The notes under the pieces: generated by a model | The model's input: the letters and a program-made list of their open reading frames with translations, nothing else | Told to the model about the DNA's origin: nothing | Databases searched by the model: none | Shown here: piece by piece, positions 50,004 to 58,680 of the stretch | Numbering within the stretch: position 1 is the stretch's first letter | How the letters are laid out: each line of letters starts with the position of its first letter | Made by a program: the position numbers and the translations under genes | Source: Streptomyces gossypii | GTDB taxonomy: Bacteria; Actinomycetota; Actinomycetes; Streptomycetales; Streptomycetaceae | Reading direction: 5' to 3' | DNA length: 64,000 nt | Assembly (NCBI RefSeq): GCF_025165795.1 | Contig: NZ_JAJAGO010000013.1 | Coordinates: forward strand, 62,001 to 126,000

Positions 50004-50398
50004 AGGCCCAGGGACGTATGTTCATCTGGCTCGCCGTTTTCCTTCTCGGCGTGGCCCTGGTCTACGGGCTCTGGTCGAAGGAGCCGGTCGGTACCACGGC
50101 GCTCTTCCTGGCCTTCGGCCTGGCGGTGATGATCGGCTACTACCTGGCCTTCACCGCCCGGCGGGTGGACACCGGAGCGCAGGACAACAAGGACGCGGAC
50201 GTGGCGGACGACGCCGGTGAGGTGGGCTTCTTCAGCCCGCACAGCTGGCAGCCGCTGTTCCTCGGTATCGGTGGGGCCCTGGCCTTCCTCGGTATCGCCG
50301 TCGGCTGGTGGCTGCTTTTCTTCTCGCTGCCACTGCTGCTGGTGGGCCTCTTCGGCTGGGTTTTCGAGTACTACCACGGCGAGGCGCAGAACCAGTAG
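50000..50398 (+). CDS. ctaF: Cytochrome c oxidase subunit IV (actinobacterial type)
   Basis: 132-aa small oxidase subunit, four helices (FIWLAVFLLGVALVYGL; TTALFLAFGLAVMIGYYLAF; LFLGIGGALAFLGIAVGWWLLFF; LPLLLVGLFGWVFEYY). DDAGEVGFFSPHSWQP lies in the loop. GTG start overlaps ctaD (GTGA). Completes the ctaCDF operon. Confidence 0.95.
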   Translation: MKAQGRMFIWLAVFLLGVALVYGLWSKEPVGTTALFLAFGLAVMIGYYLAFTARRVDTGAQDNKDADVADDAGEVGFFSPHSWQPLFLGIGGALAFLGIAVGWWLLFFSLPLLLVGLFGWVFEYYHGEAQNQ

Positions 50399-50430
50399 GC
50401 GTTCGTGTAGTCAGCGGTACGTGCAGTCAA

Positions 50431-50463
50431 GGGTCGGCCCCCGGATGCTCCGGGGGCCGACCC
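50431..50463 (+). terminator. 15-bp perfect hairpin after ctaF
   Basis: GGGTCGGCCCCCGGA (50431-50445), loop TGC, then TCCGGGGGCCGACCC (50449-50463), followed by GTTTGC. Strong end of the ctaCDF transcript. Confidence 0.93.
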
Positions 50464-50515
50464 GTTTGCATGAATCCAGCAGGCCCAAGCTGACTAATCT
50501 TCATATTTTGGTCTT

Positions 50516-51769
50516 ATGACAAATCGACCGAATCGCCGTGTGGCGCTCAGTTGCGCACTGATACTCGTGCCCCTGGCGGTGGGGCTCACCGCCTGCGGTG
50601 AGGACGCCAGCCCGTTCGCCGCCGCCCCCTACGACGCCAGCGACCAGATAGCCGTCAACATCGGGGAGGACGGCGGCACCGTCGACCACCGCAAGCCCCT
50701 CGAAGTGACGACGACAGGCAGCGAGAGCAGGATCACCGACGTCATAGCCAGCGACGGGTCGGGGCGCCGGGTGCGCGGTGAACTCTCCGCCGACGGCTCC
50801 CGCTGGCACAGCACCGCCCCGCTGACGGCCGGAGTGCGCTACACGGTGCTGATCAGCACGGAGAAGGCCGGCGGCGCCCCCGGCAGCCGCACCGTGCGCT
50901 TCGAGACCAAGCCCGCCAACGGCAGAAAGCTCGACGTCACCCTCGGCCCGGACAAGGGCGTCTACGGCGTAGGGCAGCCCCTGGTGGCCGAGCTCAGCCA
51001 CCGGATCAAGGATCCGGGCCAGCGCAGGACGGTGGAGCACGCGCTCCTCGTCGACTCGAGCCCCGGAGTCGAGGGCGCCTGGCACTGGGCGGACAGCAAG
51101 ACGCTGCACTACCGGCCCAAGGAGTACTGGCCCGAGAACGCGACGATAACGGCCCGTGCGGCGCTCAAGGGCGTCAGCATCCGCGACGGTCTGAGCGGCG
51201 GGAACTCGGCGCGGCTGAGCATCCGTACGGGGGACCGGGTCGAGGCGCTGGTGGACATAGGCGCCCACCGCATGACGGTGCGGAAGAACGGCAAGAAGCT
51301 GCGCACCGTCCCGGTCACCACCGGCAAACCCGGCTTCCAGACACGCAACGGCGTCAAGGTGGTCCTCGGGAAGCAGCAGTTCATACGGATGCGCGGCACC
51401 AGCATCGGCATACCGGAGGGCAGCTCGGAGTCGTACGACCTGCCGGTGCACTGGAACACCCAGGTCACCGGAAGCGGTGAGTTCGTGCACGCCGCGCCCT
51501 GGTCGGCCGGCTCGCACGGCTCCGCCAACGTCAGCCACGGCTGCACGGGGATGAGCACGGACAACGCCCGGTGGTTCTTCCAGCTGGTGCGAAAGGGCGA
51601 CATCGTGAAGTACGTCAACGGCGGCGGGGAGCGAATGCCCGTCTTCGGCAACGGCTTCGGCGACTGGAACATGAGCTGGCAGAAGTGGCGGGAAGGCAGC
51701 GCACTGCGCGGGGGCACCCAGGAGCGCGGCACCGGCGGGGACGCGGCCAGGCTGCGCTTCGAGGTGTGA
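50516..51769 (+). CDS. L,D-transpeptidase lipoprotein (Ig-like + YkuD domains)
   Basis: 417-aa cell-wall cross-linking enzyme forming 3-3 peptide bonds. Lipobox VGLTACGED (Cys near residue 27), two Ig-like domains (residues 45-250; IAVNIGEDGGTVDHRKPLEV; YGVGQPLVAELSHRI) and the YkuD catalytic domain with VEALVDIGAHRMTVRKNGK, HWNTQVTGSGEFVHAAPWS and SHGCTGMS (catalytic His-Gly-Cys). The layout matches mycobacterial LdtMt2. ATG start, ribosome site weak. It stands between ctaF and the receiver gene, splitting the oxidase genes, as in other Streptomyces. Confidence 0.93.
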   Translation: MTNRPNRRVALSCALILVPLAVGLTACGEDASPFAAAPYDASDQIAVNIGEDGGTVDHRKPLEVTTTGSESRITDVIASDGSGRRVRGELSADGSRWHSTAPLTAGVRYTVLISTEKAGGAPGSRTVRFETKPANGRKLDVTLGPDKGVYGVGQPLVAELSHRIKDPGQRRTVEHALLVDSSPGVEGAWHWADSKTLHYRPKEYWPENATITARAALKGVSIRDGLSGGNSARLSIRTGDRVEALVDIGAHRMTVRKNGKKLRTVPVTTGKPGFQTRNGVKVVLGKQQFIRMRGTSIGIPEGSSESYDLPVHWNTQVTGSGEFVHAAPWSAGSHGSANVSHGCTGMSTDNARWFFQLVRKGDIVKYVNGGGERMPVFGNGFGDWNMSWQKWREGSALRGGTQERGTGGDAARLRFEV

Positions 51770-51931
51770 GTTCCGAGGTGCGGGTGAGCCGAGGAGCGGG
51801 CCTGGTGGTGCGGGCCCGGCCCGGCGCGCGGTGGTGCGGCCCTCTGGCAGGGCTGTGCGGCCCGTGTGGCGTCGCGGCCGGGCCCGACTGCGGACCCGTA
51901 CGGCTGACGCGTCAGGATGCCGCGAGGCGCC

Positions 51932-52345
51932 TCAGGCGGCGCCGGAGTTCACGGCCGGGCCCACACCGCGCAGCAGTCCGGCGAGCGCGTCCGCCAGCGC
52001 CACCGGGTCGACCGGGTGGGACACCGCGGCCTCGGCCCGGCTCCAGGTCGCCAGCCAGGCGTCCTGCGGGCGGCCGATCAGAAGCAGCACGGGCGGGCAG
52101 CGGAAGATCTCGTCCTTGATCTGCCGGCACACGCCCATGCCGCCCGCCGGGGCCGTCTCGCCGTCAAGCACGCAGACGTCCACCACGCGCTCTTCCAGGG
52201 CGGTCAGCAGCGCGGGGAGCGTGGCGCATTCGAGGTACTGGACCTGGGGCACGTCGGAGGCGGGCCGGCGCCCGGCGGCGAGCCGCACCTGCTCGCGGGT
52301 GTTGGCGTCGTCGCTGTAGACCAGCACCGTGGCGGTCGCCTTCAT
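51932..52345 (-). CDS. Stand-alone receiver-like protein
   Basis: 137 aa, MKATATVLVYSDDANTREQVRLAAG..., with an Asp in VVDVCVLDGETAPAGGMGVCRQI at the phosphoacceptor position, then PPVLLLIGRPQDAWLATWS. The acidic pair (SDDAN) is present, but the conserved Lys is replaced (SHPVDPVALADAL). No output domain. It may act by protein-protein contact. ATG with GGAGG. It is divergent from ctaE across 180 bp. Confidence 0.8.
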   Translation of the reverse strand: MKATATVLVYSDDANTREQVRLAAGRRPASDVPQVQYLECATLPALLTALEERVVDVCVLDGETAPAGGMGVCRQIKDEIFRCPPVLLLIGRPQDAWLATWSRAEAAVSHPVDPVALADALAGLLRGVGPAVNSGAA

Positions 52346-52525
52346 CGTTCCTCCGCGTGGGGATCTCGTCGAACTGTGAACGCTGCTGGGCCGGATGCTA
52401 CTCCTTCCGCCGCCTGGTCAACACTGTTCCGGGCACCGTCGCGGTGGCCTGTTTGAGCAGCGCAGGGCACCGTGACACACCGAACGGCACCCCCGGAGGT
52501 GAGGCCGGGATAAGGGACCGACATA

Positions 52526-53146
52526 ATGTCGGTCGTGGCGACAGCAACAGCAGTAGATACCGGGCACGCGCACCCATCGGTCAACCGGCCGAACCTCACC
52601 AGCGTCGGAACCATCATCTGGCTGAGTTCCGAGCTGATGTTCTTCGCGGCCCTCTTCGCGATGTACTTCACCCTGCGATCAGTGACGGGCGCCGACTTCT
52701 GGAAGGGACACGCGGAGACGCTGAACCTTCCCTTCGCGGCGACGAACACCACGATCCTGGTGCTCTCCTCACTCACCTGCCAGCTCGGCGTGTTCGCCGC
52801 CGAGCGCGGGGACGTGAAGAAGCTCAGGAGCTGGTTCATCGTCACGTTCGTGATGGGTGCCGTCTTCGTAGGCGGCCAGATCTTCGAGTACACGGAGCTG
52901 GTCAAGAAGGACGGGATGACGCTGTCCTCGGATGCCTACGGGTCGGCGTTCTACCTGACCACCGGCTTCCACGGGTTGCATGTGACGGGCGGATTGATCG
53001 CCTTCCTGCTCGTGCTGGGCAGGACGTACGCGGCGAAGCGGTTCACCCACGAGCAGGCCACAGCCGCCATCGTCGTGTCCTATTACTGGCACTTCGTCGA
53101 TGTCGTCTGGATCGGCCTCTTCGCCACGATCTACCTGATCCAGTGA
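52526..53146 (+). CDS. ctaE: Cytochrome c oxidase subunit III
   Basis: 206-aa membrane subunit with five helices: VGTIIWLSSELMFFAALFAMYFTL, NTTILVLSSLTCQLGVFAAE, WFIVTFVMGAVFVGGQIFEY, FYLTTGFHGLHVTGGLIAFLLVL and VVSYYWHFVDVVWIGLFATIYLIQ. These are the canonical subunit III signature blocks. ATG after AAGGGACCGACATA. It leads the ctaE-qcrCAB operon. Confidence 0.97.
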   Translation: MSVVATATAVDTGHAHPSVNRPNLTSVGTIIWLSSELMFFAALFAMYFTLRSVTGADFWKGHAETLNLPFAATNTTILVLSSLTCQLGVFAAERGDVKKLRSWFIVTFVMGAVFVGGQIFEYTELVKKDGMTLSSDAYGSAFYLTTGFHGLHVTGGLIAFLLVLGRTYAAKRFTHEQATAAIVVSYYWHFVDVVWIGLFATIYLIQ

Positions 53147-53220
53147 TCCGCGCACGGGTCCTTCACTCTCAGACATAGCCATAAGCATCGACGCTGAAGA
53201 TCCTGACACCGGGGTAATCC

Positions 53221-54033
53221 GTGAAAAAGCTCTCCGCACGACGGCGCCATCCGCTGGCGGCGCTGGTCGTCCTACTCTTCGCGCTGGCGGCTACCGGGGG
53301 GCTGTACACCGCTTTCGCTCCTGCGGATGAGGCCAAGGCCAACCAGGCTTCCAGCTCCTCCCTCGCCATCAAGGAGGGGAAGGAGCTGTACGCCGTGGGC
53401 TGTGCCAGCTGCCATGGCACCGGCGGCAAGGGCACGACCGACGGTCCCAGCCTGGTCGGCGTAGGCGCGGCAGCCGTGGACTTCCAGGTCGGCACCGGCC
53501 GGATGCCCGCAGCGCAGCCGGGTGCCCAGGCGCCGAAGAAGAAGCCGAAGTACACGCAGGCCGAGACCGACCAGCTCGCGGCGTACGTCGCCTCGCTGGG
53601 CCCCGGCCCGAGCGTGCCCACCAAGGATCAGTACAGCCCGAACGGCGCGGATCTCGCCAACGGTGGCGAGCTGTTCCGTACGAACTGCGCGCAGTGCCAC
53701 AACTTCACCGGCGAGGGCGGTGCCCTGACCGAGGGCAAGTACGCGCCCGACCTGGGGGGCGTCGACGAGAAGCACATCTACGAGGCCATGCAGACCGGCC
53801 CGCAGGCGATGCCGTCGTTCCCCGACACGCTGGTCACCGCAAAGGACAAGAAGGACATTGTCGCGTACCTGAAGACCGTCAACAGCGACGAGGCGCATAC
53901 CCCCGGCGGCTACAAGCTCGGTGGGACCGGCCCCGTCAGTGAGGGTCTGTTCGCCTGGGTGTTCGGTCTCGGTGCCATGATCGCCACTGCCGTATGGGTC
54001 GCGGCTCGGAGCACGAAGGCCAAGAAGTCATGA
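53221..54033 (+). CDS. qcrC: Diheme cytochrome c subunit of the bcc complex
   Basis: 270 aa. N-terminal membrane anchor (PLAALVVLLFALAATGGLYTAF), two c-type heme sites (CASCH near residue 62 and CAQCH near residue 158), GTGRMPAAQPGAQ and TGPQAMPSFPD (Met ligands), and a C-terminal membrane helix (GLFAWVFGLGAMIATAVWVAA). It carries electrons from the Rieske protein straight to CuA, replacing a soluble cytochrome c. GTG start. ATGA overlap with qcrA. Confidence 0.97.
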   Translation: MKKLSARRRHPLAALVVLLFALAATGGLYTAFAPADEAKANQASSSSLAIKEGKELYAVGCASCHGTGGKGTTDGPSLVGVGAAAVDFQVGTGRMPAAQPGAQAPKKKPKYTQAETDQLAAYVASLGPGPSVPTKDQYSPNGADLANGGELFRTNCAQCHNFTGEGGALTEGKYAPDLGGVDEKHIYEAMQTGPQAMPSFPDTLVTAKDKKDIVAYLKTVNSDEAHTPGGYKLGGTGPVSEGLFAWVFGLGAMIATAVWVAARSTKAKKS

Positions 54034-55118
54034 GTAGCGAGACTGGACCACACGAAGACGTGCCAGACGACCACAACCTGCCTGAGCAGGGTCACCCCCA
54101 GGGGCGGGAGCCGGGCGAGGGCTCGGTCTCCCTGCCGGAGCAGGACCCGTTCGCGAATCCCGGGCTCCCGGCGCACCAGCACCGCGTCCAGGACGTGGAC
54201 GAGGCGGCGGCCAAGCGCTCCGAGCGCACCGTCGCCATGCTCTTCACGCTGTCGATGCTGGCCACCGTCGGCTTCATCGCCTCCTTCGTGGCGTTCCCGG
54301 CCGACAAGATCGTCTACATCTGGCCGGCCGGTCACATCAGTGCGCTCAACTTCTCGCTGGGCATGACGCTGGGCATCGCGCTGCTCGGCATCGGCGCCGG
54401 TGCGGTCCACTGGGCCCGCACGCTGATGACCGACACGGAGCTCATCCAGGAGCGCCACTCGATCTCCGCCGAGCCCGAGGTCAGGGCGCAGGTCATCGAG
54501 GAGTTCAAACAGGGCGCCACGGAGTCCCAGTTCGGGCGCCGCAGGCTGGTCCGGAACACCCTGTACGGTGCGATGGCGCTGCTGCCGCTCTCCGGCGTCG
54601 TGCTGCTGCGTGACCTCGGGCCGCTGCCCGAGGACAAGCTGCGGAAGACGGCGTGGAAGAAGGGCAAGGTGCTCGTCAACGAGAACACCGGCCTGAAGCT
54701 GAAGCCCGAGGACATCACGGTCGGGTCGCTCGCCTTCGCCAAGCCCGAGGGTCTGGATCACGGCGAGCACGGATGGGCGAACGAGATCGCCAAGGCCGCC
54801 CTGATGCTGGTGCGTATCGAACCGGCCGACATCAAGGACAAGCAGTCGCTGGACTGGTCGCACGAGGGCATCCTCGCCTACTCTAAAATCTGTACTCACA
54901 TCGGCTGTGCGGTCAGCCTGTACGAGCAGCAGACGCACCATGTCCTGTGCCCGTGCCACCAGTCGACTTTTGACCTCGCCGATGGCGCGCGTGTGCTCTT
55001 CGGTCCCGCGGGGCACCCGCTGCCACAACTGAAAATCAGCGTCAACAAGGACGGATTCCTCGAAGCGCAGGGCGACTTCGCGGAGCCGGTCGGTCCGGCC
55101 TTCTGGGAGCGCGGATGA
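54030..55118 (+). CDS. qcrA: Rieske iron-sulfur subunit of the bcc complex
   Basis: 362 aa, long acidic N-terminus, three membrane helices (AMLFTLSMLATVGFIASFVAF; LNFSLGMTLGIALLGIGAGAV; LYGAMALLPLSGVVLL) and the Rieske cluster motifs CTHIGCAVSLYE and CPCHQSTFDL (2 Cys + 2 His). The extra helices compared with mitochondrial Rieske proteins are typical of actinobacteria. ATG overlaps the qcrC stop. The 3' end overlaps qcrB by ATGA. Confidence 0.97.
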   Translation: MSSETGPHEDVPDDHNLPEQGHPQGREPGEGSVSLPEQDPFANPGLPAHQHRVQDVDEAAAKRSERTVAMLFTLSMLATVGFIASFVAFPADKIVYIWPAGHISALNFSLGMTLGIALLGIGAGAVHWARTLMTDTELIQERHSISAEPEVRAQVIEEFKQGATESQFGRRRLVRNTLYGAMALLPLSGVVLLRDLGPLPEDKLRKTAWKKGKVLVNENTGLKLKPEDITVGSLAFAKPEGLDHGEHGWANEIAKAALMLVRIEPADIKDKQSLDWSHEGILAYSKICTHIGCAVSLYEQQTHHVLCPCHQSTFDLADGARVLFGPAGHPLPQLKISVNKDGFLEAQGDFAEPVGPAFWERG

Positions 55119-56767
55119 GTATTTCAACGTCGAACCGTACTGAGGCTGAGACGTCGGACAGGCGGAAGGCCCCTGCGGGAGAGCGTGTCGCCGACTGGGC
55201 GGACGGCCGGCTGAGCATCTATGGCGCGGCCAAGGCCACGATGCGCAAGATCTTCCCGGACCACTGGTCCTTCATGCTCGGTGAAGTCGCGCTCTACAGC
55301 TTCATCGTCATCATCCTCACCGGCGTCTACCTGACGATGTTCTTCACCCCGAGCATGGCCGAGGTCGAATACCACGGCTCCTATGTGCCGATGCAGGGTG
55401 TCGTGATGTCCGAGGCGTACGCCTCGACGCTGGACATCAGCTTCGACGTCCGCGGCGGTCTGCTCATAAGGCAGATCCACCACTGGGGCGCGCTGATCTT
55501 CCTCGCGGCGATGTTCGTGCACATGATGCGGGTGTTCTTCACGGGCGCCTTCCGCAAGCCGCGCGAGCTCAACTGGGTGTTCGGCTTCACGCTGCTGGTG
55601 CTCGGCATGTTCACCGGACTCACCGGTTACTCACTGCCGGACGACCTGCTCTCCGGCACCGGCCTCCGCTTCCTGCACGGCGCCATCCTGGCCACGCCGG
55701 TGATCGGCACGTATCTGGCGATGTTCCTGTTCGGGGGTGAGTTCCCCGGGACCGAGATCATCCCGCGCTTCTTCGCCTTCCACATCCTGTTGTTGCCGGG
55801 AATCATGCTGGCCCTCGTCGTCACGCACGTGACTCTGGTCTTCTACCAGAAGCACACGCAGTTCGCGGGCGCGGGCAAGACCAACAAGAACGTCGTCGGC
55901 ACGCCTCTGCTGCCGGTCTACACGGCCAAGGCGGGCGGCTTCTTCTTCCTGGTCTTCGGCGTCATCTCGGTCATCGCCGCGACGTTCACCATCAACCCCG
56001 TCTGGACGATCGGCCCGTACCGGCCGGACCAGGTGTCGACGAACGCGCAACCAGACTGGTATCTGGGATTCCCCGAGGGCCTGGTCCGGATCATGCCGGG
56101 CTGGGAGATCAACGTCTTGGGCCATACGCTGGTGATGGACCTCATCATCCCGCTCATGGTGGTGTTCCCAGTGGTGCTGGGGGCCATCGCGGCCTATCCG
56201 TTCATCGAATCCTGGGTCACCGGAGACAAACGCGAGCACCATATTCTCGACCGGCCGCGCAACGTGCCGACGCGTACGGCGTTCGGCATGGCCTGGGTCT
56301 CCTGGTACTTCGTGTTGCTCATCGGTGGCGGAAACGACCTGTGGGCCACCTATCTGCATCTGTCGATCAACTCGATCACCTGGTTCGTCCGCATCGGGTT
56401 CTTCGTGGTGCCGATTCTGACCTTCATCGTGACCAAACGCATCTGTCTGGGACTCCAGCGAGCGGACAGAGAGAAAGTGCTGCACGGGCGGGAGTCCGGG
56501 ATCATCAAACGGCTGCCGCACGGCGAGTTCGTGGAGGTGCACGAGCCTCTGTCGCAGGAGGAGCTGCACGTCCTCGCCGGGCACGAGCAGTACCAGCCGC
56601 TGGAGATCGGCCCCGAGACCGACGAGCACGGTGTCGTGCGCAAGGTCAACCCGGTCGAGAGGGTGCGGGTATCGCTCTCGAAGGGGTACTACGGCGAAGG
56701 TGGCCAGATTCCGAAGCCGACGGCGGAGGAGTACCGGGAGCTGACGAGTGGCCACGGCCATCACTGA
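55115..56767 (+). CDS. qcrB: Cytochrome b subunit of the bcc complex
   Basis: 550-aa quinol-oxidising subunit with eight or more helices. Heme b ligands are in RQIHHWGALIFLAAMFVHMMRVFFTGAFRKPRELNW and in FFAFHILLLPGIMLALVVTHVTLVF. TGYSLPDDLLSGTGLRF (Qo-side) and NPVWTIGPYRPDQVSTNAQPDWYLGF follow. A 100-residue cytoplasmic C-terminal extension is present, as in mycobacterial QcrB. ATG overlaps qcrA. Confidence 0.97.
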   Translation: MSISTSNRTEAETSDRRKAPAGERVADWADGRLSIYGAAKATMRKIFPDHWSFMLGEVALYSFIVIILTGVYLTMFFTPSMAEVEYHGSYVPMQGVVMSEAYASTLDISFDVRGGLLIRQIHHWGALIFLAAMFVHMMRVFFTGAFRKPRELNWVFGFTLLVLGMFTGLTGYSLPDDLLSGTGLRFLHGAILATPVIGTYLAMFLFGGEFPGTEIIPRFFAFHILLLPGIMLALVVTHVTLVFYQKHTQFAGAGKTNKNVVGTPLLPVYTAKAGGFFFLVFGVISVIAATFTINPVWTIGPYRPDQVSTNAQPDWYLGFPEGLVRIMPGWEINVLGHTLVMDLIIPLMVVFPVVLGAIAAYPFIESWVTGDKREHHILDRPRNVPTRTAFGMAWVSWYFVLLIGGGNDLWATYLHLSINSITWFVRIGFFVVPILTFIVTKRICLGLQRADREKVLHGRESGIIKRLPHGEFVEVHEPLSQEELHVLAGHEQYQPLEIGPETDEHGVVRKVNPVERVRVSLSKGYYGEGGQIPKPTAEEYRELTSGHGHH

Positions 56768-57078
56768 TCCCCTCGTCACGCTCGACTGAGCTTCGCTGAA
56801 CAGCCCACCGGAGGGCCCCGGTCCCGCACAGGGACCGGGGCCCTCCTGCTGTCTCCCTGGAATCCGCCGTCTTGAGGGGGCTCTGCCCATGCGGTCTCGG
56901 GCGGATGGGCCCGAGGGGGTTCCGGAGGGGTTCCCGGGGGGAGCCTTCGAGGAGTTGTCACCGGGGTGTCCGCAGTGCGGGCGCGGTCCTGTCACAGGGG
57001 CCCGGCGCCGATAGGCTGGCGCCGGACCGCGCCGTCGTGGCGTGTGCGCCCCGCCGAATCCATGCCAGGAGTGATCCC
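56768..57078. other. Gap between qcrB and trpD
   Basis: No gene seen. It contains the qcrB terminator hairpin (listed separately). The right half, 56850-57060, must carry the trpD promoter, but no convincing -35/-10 pair stands out in this GC-rich sequence. Confidence 0.5.
56810..56846 (+). terminator. 16-bp perfect hairpin after qcrB
   Basis: GGAGGGCCCCGGTCCC (56810-56825), loop GCACA, then GGGACCGGGGCCCTCC (56831-56846). Ends the ctaE-qcrCAB transcript. Confidence 0.94.
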
Positions 57079-58143
57079 ATGAGCGCTGCGACCCCCGCTG
57101 GAGGCGACACCATGGCGGTCCGCTCATGGCCGGACGTGCTCACTTCCCTGCTCGCCGGTGAGGACCTCTCGGCCGATGCCACGGCCTGGGCGATGGACCG
57201 CATCATGCGCGGCGAGGCCACCGACGCGCAGATCGCCGGCTTCGCCGTCGCGCTGCGCGCCAAGGGTGAGACGGTGGCGGAGATCTCCGGCCTGGTGCGC
57301 ACGATGTACGAGCACGCGAAGGTGATCGAGGTCCCCGGCCCCACGGTCGACATCGTCGGCACCGGCGGCGACCGGGCAAGGACCGTCAACATCTCCACCA
57401 TGTCCGCGATCGTGGTGGCCGGCGCGGGCGCGCGAGTCGTCAAACACGGCAGCCGAGCGTCCTCCTCGGCCAGCGGTGCCTCGGACGTACTGGAGAAGCT
57501 CGGCGTCAATCTGGAACTCTCGCCGGACCGGGTCGCCGAGGTCGCGGCGGAGGCCGGGATCACCTTCTGCTTCGCGGTGAAGTTCCATCCGTCACTGCGG
57601 CATGTGGCGAACGCCCGCAAGGAGTTGGGCATCCCGACGTCCTTCAACTTCCTCGGTCCGCTGACCAACCCGGCCCGCGTGCGGGCGCAGGCGACAGGCG
57701 TCGCCGATGCGCGGATGGCGCCGATCATGGCGGGCGTGCTCGCCGCGCGCGGCTCGTCGGCGCTGGTCTTCCGTGGGGACGACGGGCTGGACGAACTGAC
57801 GACGACCGCCACCTCCACGGTCTGGACGGTGCGGCACGGCGAGGTGCGCGAGGAGACCTTCGACCCGCGCGACGTGGGGCTCGAACTGGTGCCGGTGGAG
57901 GCGCTGCGCGGCGCGGACGCCGCGTACAACGCGGACGTCGCACGCCGCCTGCTGGACGGCGTCCACGGCCCGGTGCGGGACGCGGTGCTGCTCAACTCGG
58001 CGGCGGCGCTGGTCGCCCTCGAACCAGGCGAGGGCCCTCTGGCGGAGCAGATCACGGCGGGGATGCGGCGGGCGGCCACGGCCATCGACTCGGGCGCGGC
58101 GAAGGCGGCCCTGGCGGCATGGGTGACGGCGAGCAACGCCTAG
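57079..58143 (+). CDS. trpD: Anthranilate phosphoribosyltransferase
   Basis: 354-aa tryptophan-pathway enzyme joining PRPP and anthranilate. ITRGEATDAQ-type N-terminal helices (MDRIMRGEATDAQIAGFAVALRAKGET), VDIVGTGGDRARTVNISTMSAIVVAGAG (PRPP loop GTGGD), KHGSRASSSASGASDVLEKLGVNLEL, FNFLGPLTNPARV and FRGDDGLDELTTT. ATG start MSAATPAGGDTM after CAGGAGTGATCCC. It follows qcrB, as in M. tuberculosis (Rv2192c). Other trp genes are not adjacent. Confidence 0.96.
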   Translation: MSAATPAGGDTMAVRSWPDVLTSLLAGEDLSADATAWAMDRIMRGEATDAQIAGFAVALRAKGETVAEISGLVRTMYEHAKVIEVPGPTVDIVGTGGDRARTVNISTMSAIVVAGAGARVVKHGSRASSSASGASDVLEKLGVNLELSPDRVAEVAAEAGITFCFAVKFHPSLRHVANARKELGIPTSFNFLGPLTNPARVRAQATGVADARMAPIMAGVLAARGSSALVFRGDDGLDELTTTATSTVWTVRHGEVREETFDPRDVGLELVPVEALRGADAAYNADVARRLLDGVHGPVRDAVLLNSAAALVALEPGEGPLAEQITAGMRRAATAIDSGAAKAALAAWVTASNA

Positions 58144-58149
58144 GCCTGT

Positions 58150-58179
58150 CCGGGGGCGGGGCCTCGGCCCCGCCCCCGG
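58150..58179 (+). terminator. GC hairpin after trpD
   Basis: CCGGGGGCGGGGCC (58150-58163) and GGCCCCGCCCCCGG (58166-58179) are exact inverted repeats (13-bp stem with a 4-nt loop), 7 bp after the stop. Confidence 0.9.
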
Positions 58180-58222
58180 CGGTCACTTTTCCGTCTCGGG
58201 GCGGTATGGCATACTCCCGTGC

Positions 58223-58345
58223 AGGTCACGAGTGACAGCGACCAAGGCCCCGGCCCGCTGTCCGGCAACCCTCCTTCCGTGGCGGGGTGCCCCGGGTGAT
58301 GACCAGGCCGCAGGCAGCGAGGTCTGCGGCAAGCGCGGGTCCCTC
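58223..58345 (+). ncRNA. SAM-IV-like (SAM-I/IV clan) riboswitch aptamer
   Basis: Closing-stem partners GGTCAC (58224) and GTGATGACC (near 58296-58304) flank the core. CGACCAAGGCCCCGG, the conserved GTCCGGCAACCCTCC (58259-58273) and GGCGGGGTGCCCCGGG (58281-58296) follow in the order known for actinobacterial SAM-IV RNAs. Downstream, GCCGCAG/CTGCGGC (58307-58330) makes the extra 3' hairpin that distinguishes SAM-IV from S-box. CATACT at 58209-58214 may be the -10 box. It should sense S-adenosylmethionine and lower expression of the downstream sulfur gene. Assignment is by eye against the remembered consensus. Confidence 0.82.
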
Positions 58346-58381
58346 ATTCCAGGGGTCCCTGGTCTTCGAGGGAGTTTTTTT
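58340..58381 (+). promoter_or_regulatory. Expression-platform hairpin with T-run
   Basis: TCCCTC (58340-58345) can pair with GAGGGA (58368-58373), with inner CCAGG/CCTGG, followed by seven T residues (58375-58381). It looks like a riboswitch-controlled intrinsic terminator, or equally a stem hiding the GAGGGAG ribosome site of the short ORF that follows. Confidence 0.65.
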
Positions 58382-58382
58382 C

Positions 58383-58403
58383 GTGAGTCAGCGAATGCGT
58401 TAG
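58383..58403 (+). other. Six-codon leader ORF ending at the element border
   Basis: GTG AGT CAG CGA ATG CGT TAG reads VSQRMR-stop, with GAGGGAG 8 bp upstream. The G of the stop codon is the first base of the MITE-like element, so the original reading frame may have been longer and was cut by the insertion. It may be a leader peptide or the start of a lost gene. Confidence 0.45.
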
Positions 58404-58565
58404 GGCCTGTCCGGTGGATCTTTGAGGATCAGCTCGCGGCTGCCGGTGCCGTAGTTCGCACGGCGGAGGAGTGCTCTCTTACTGGGCGTACTCGGGCGCC
58501 TGAGACAACGCGGCGAGGCGCGGTGCCGGCCCACGCGGGCCCGAGAGGATCCACCGGACAAGCCC
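58403..58565. mobile_element. MITE-like element, 163 bp, with 18-bp terminal inverted repeats
   Basis: The left end GGGCCTGTCCGGTGGATC (58403-58420) and right end GATCCACCGGACAAGCCC (58548-58565) are inverted repeats with 17 of 18 matches. The interior (127 bp) has no ORF of note. The ends resemble those I remember for IS5-type elements common in Streptomyces. No clear target-site duplication is visible (TTA on the left, CGG on the right), so an old or imperfect insertion is likely. Confidence 0.7.
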
Positions 58566-58680
58566 CGGGGCGTTGCGCCCTGGGGCTCCGGCCCCGTCAG
58601 CCGAGCAGTTCCGCGCACGGCGCGCCGTGCGCCGTCCGCCTGTCACGTGCCGCACGCGCCAGCCCTCAGGAGATGCCGCC

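Larger units (their letters stand above)
58144..58680. other. Composite 537-bp leader: terminator, SAM riboswitch, leader ORF, MITE-like element
   Basis: The interval has no ordinary protein gene. In order it holds the trpD terminator (58150-58179), a SAM-IV-like aptamer (58223-58345), a T-tailed hairpin (58340-58381), a 6-codon ORF (58383-58403), a 163-bp element with inverted ends (58403-58565) and about 115 bp of GC-rich DNA leading to the ribosome site of the SufS-like gene. Each is listed separately. Confidence 0.7.
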
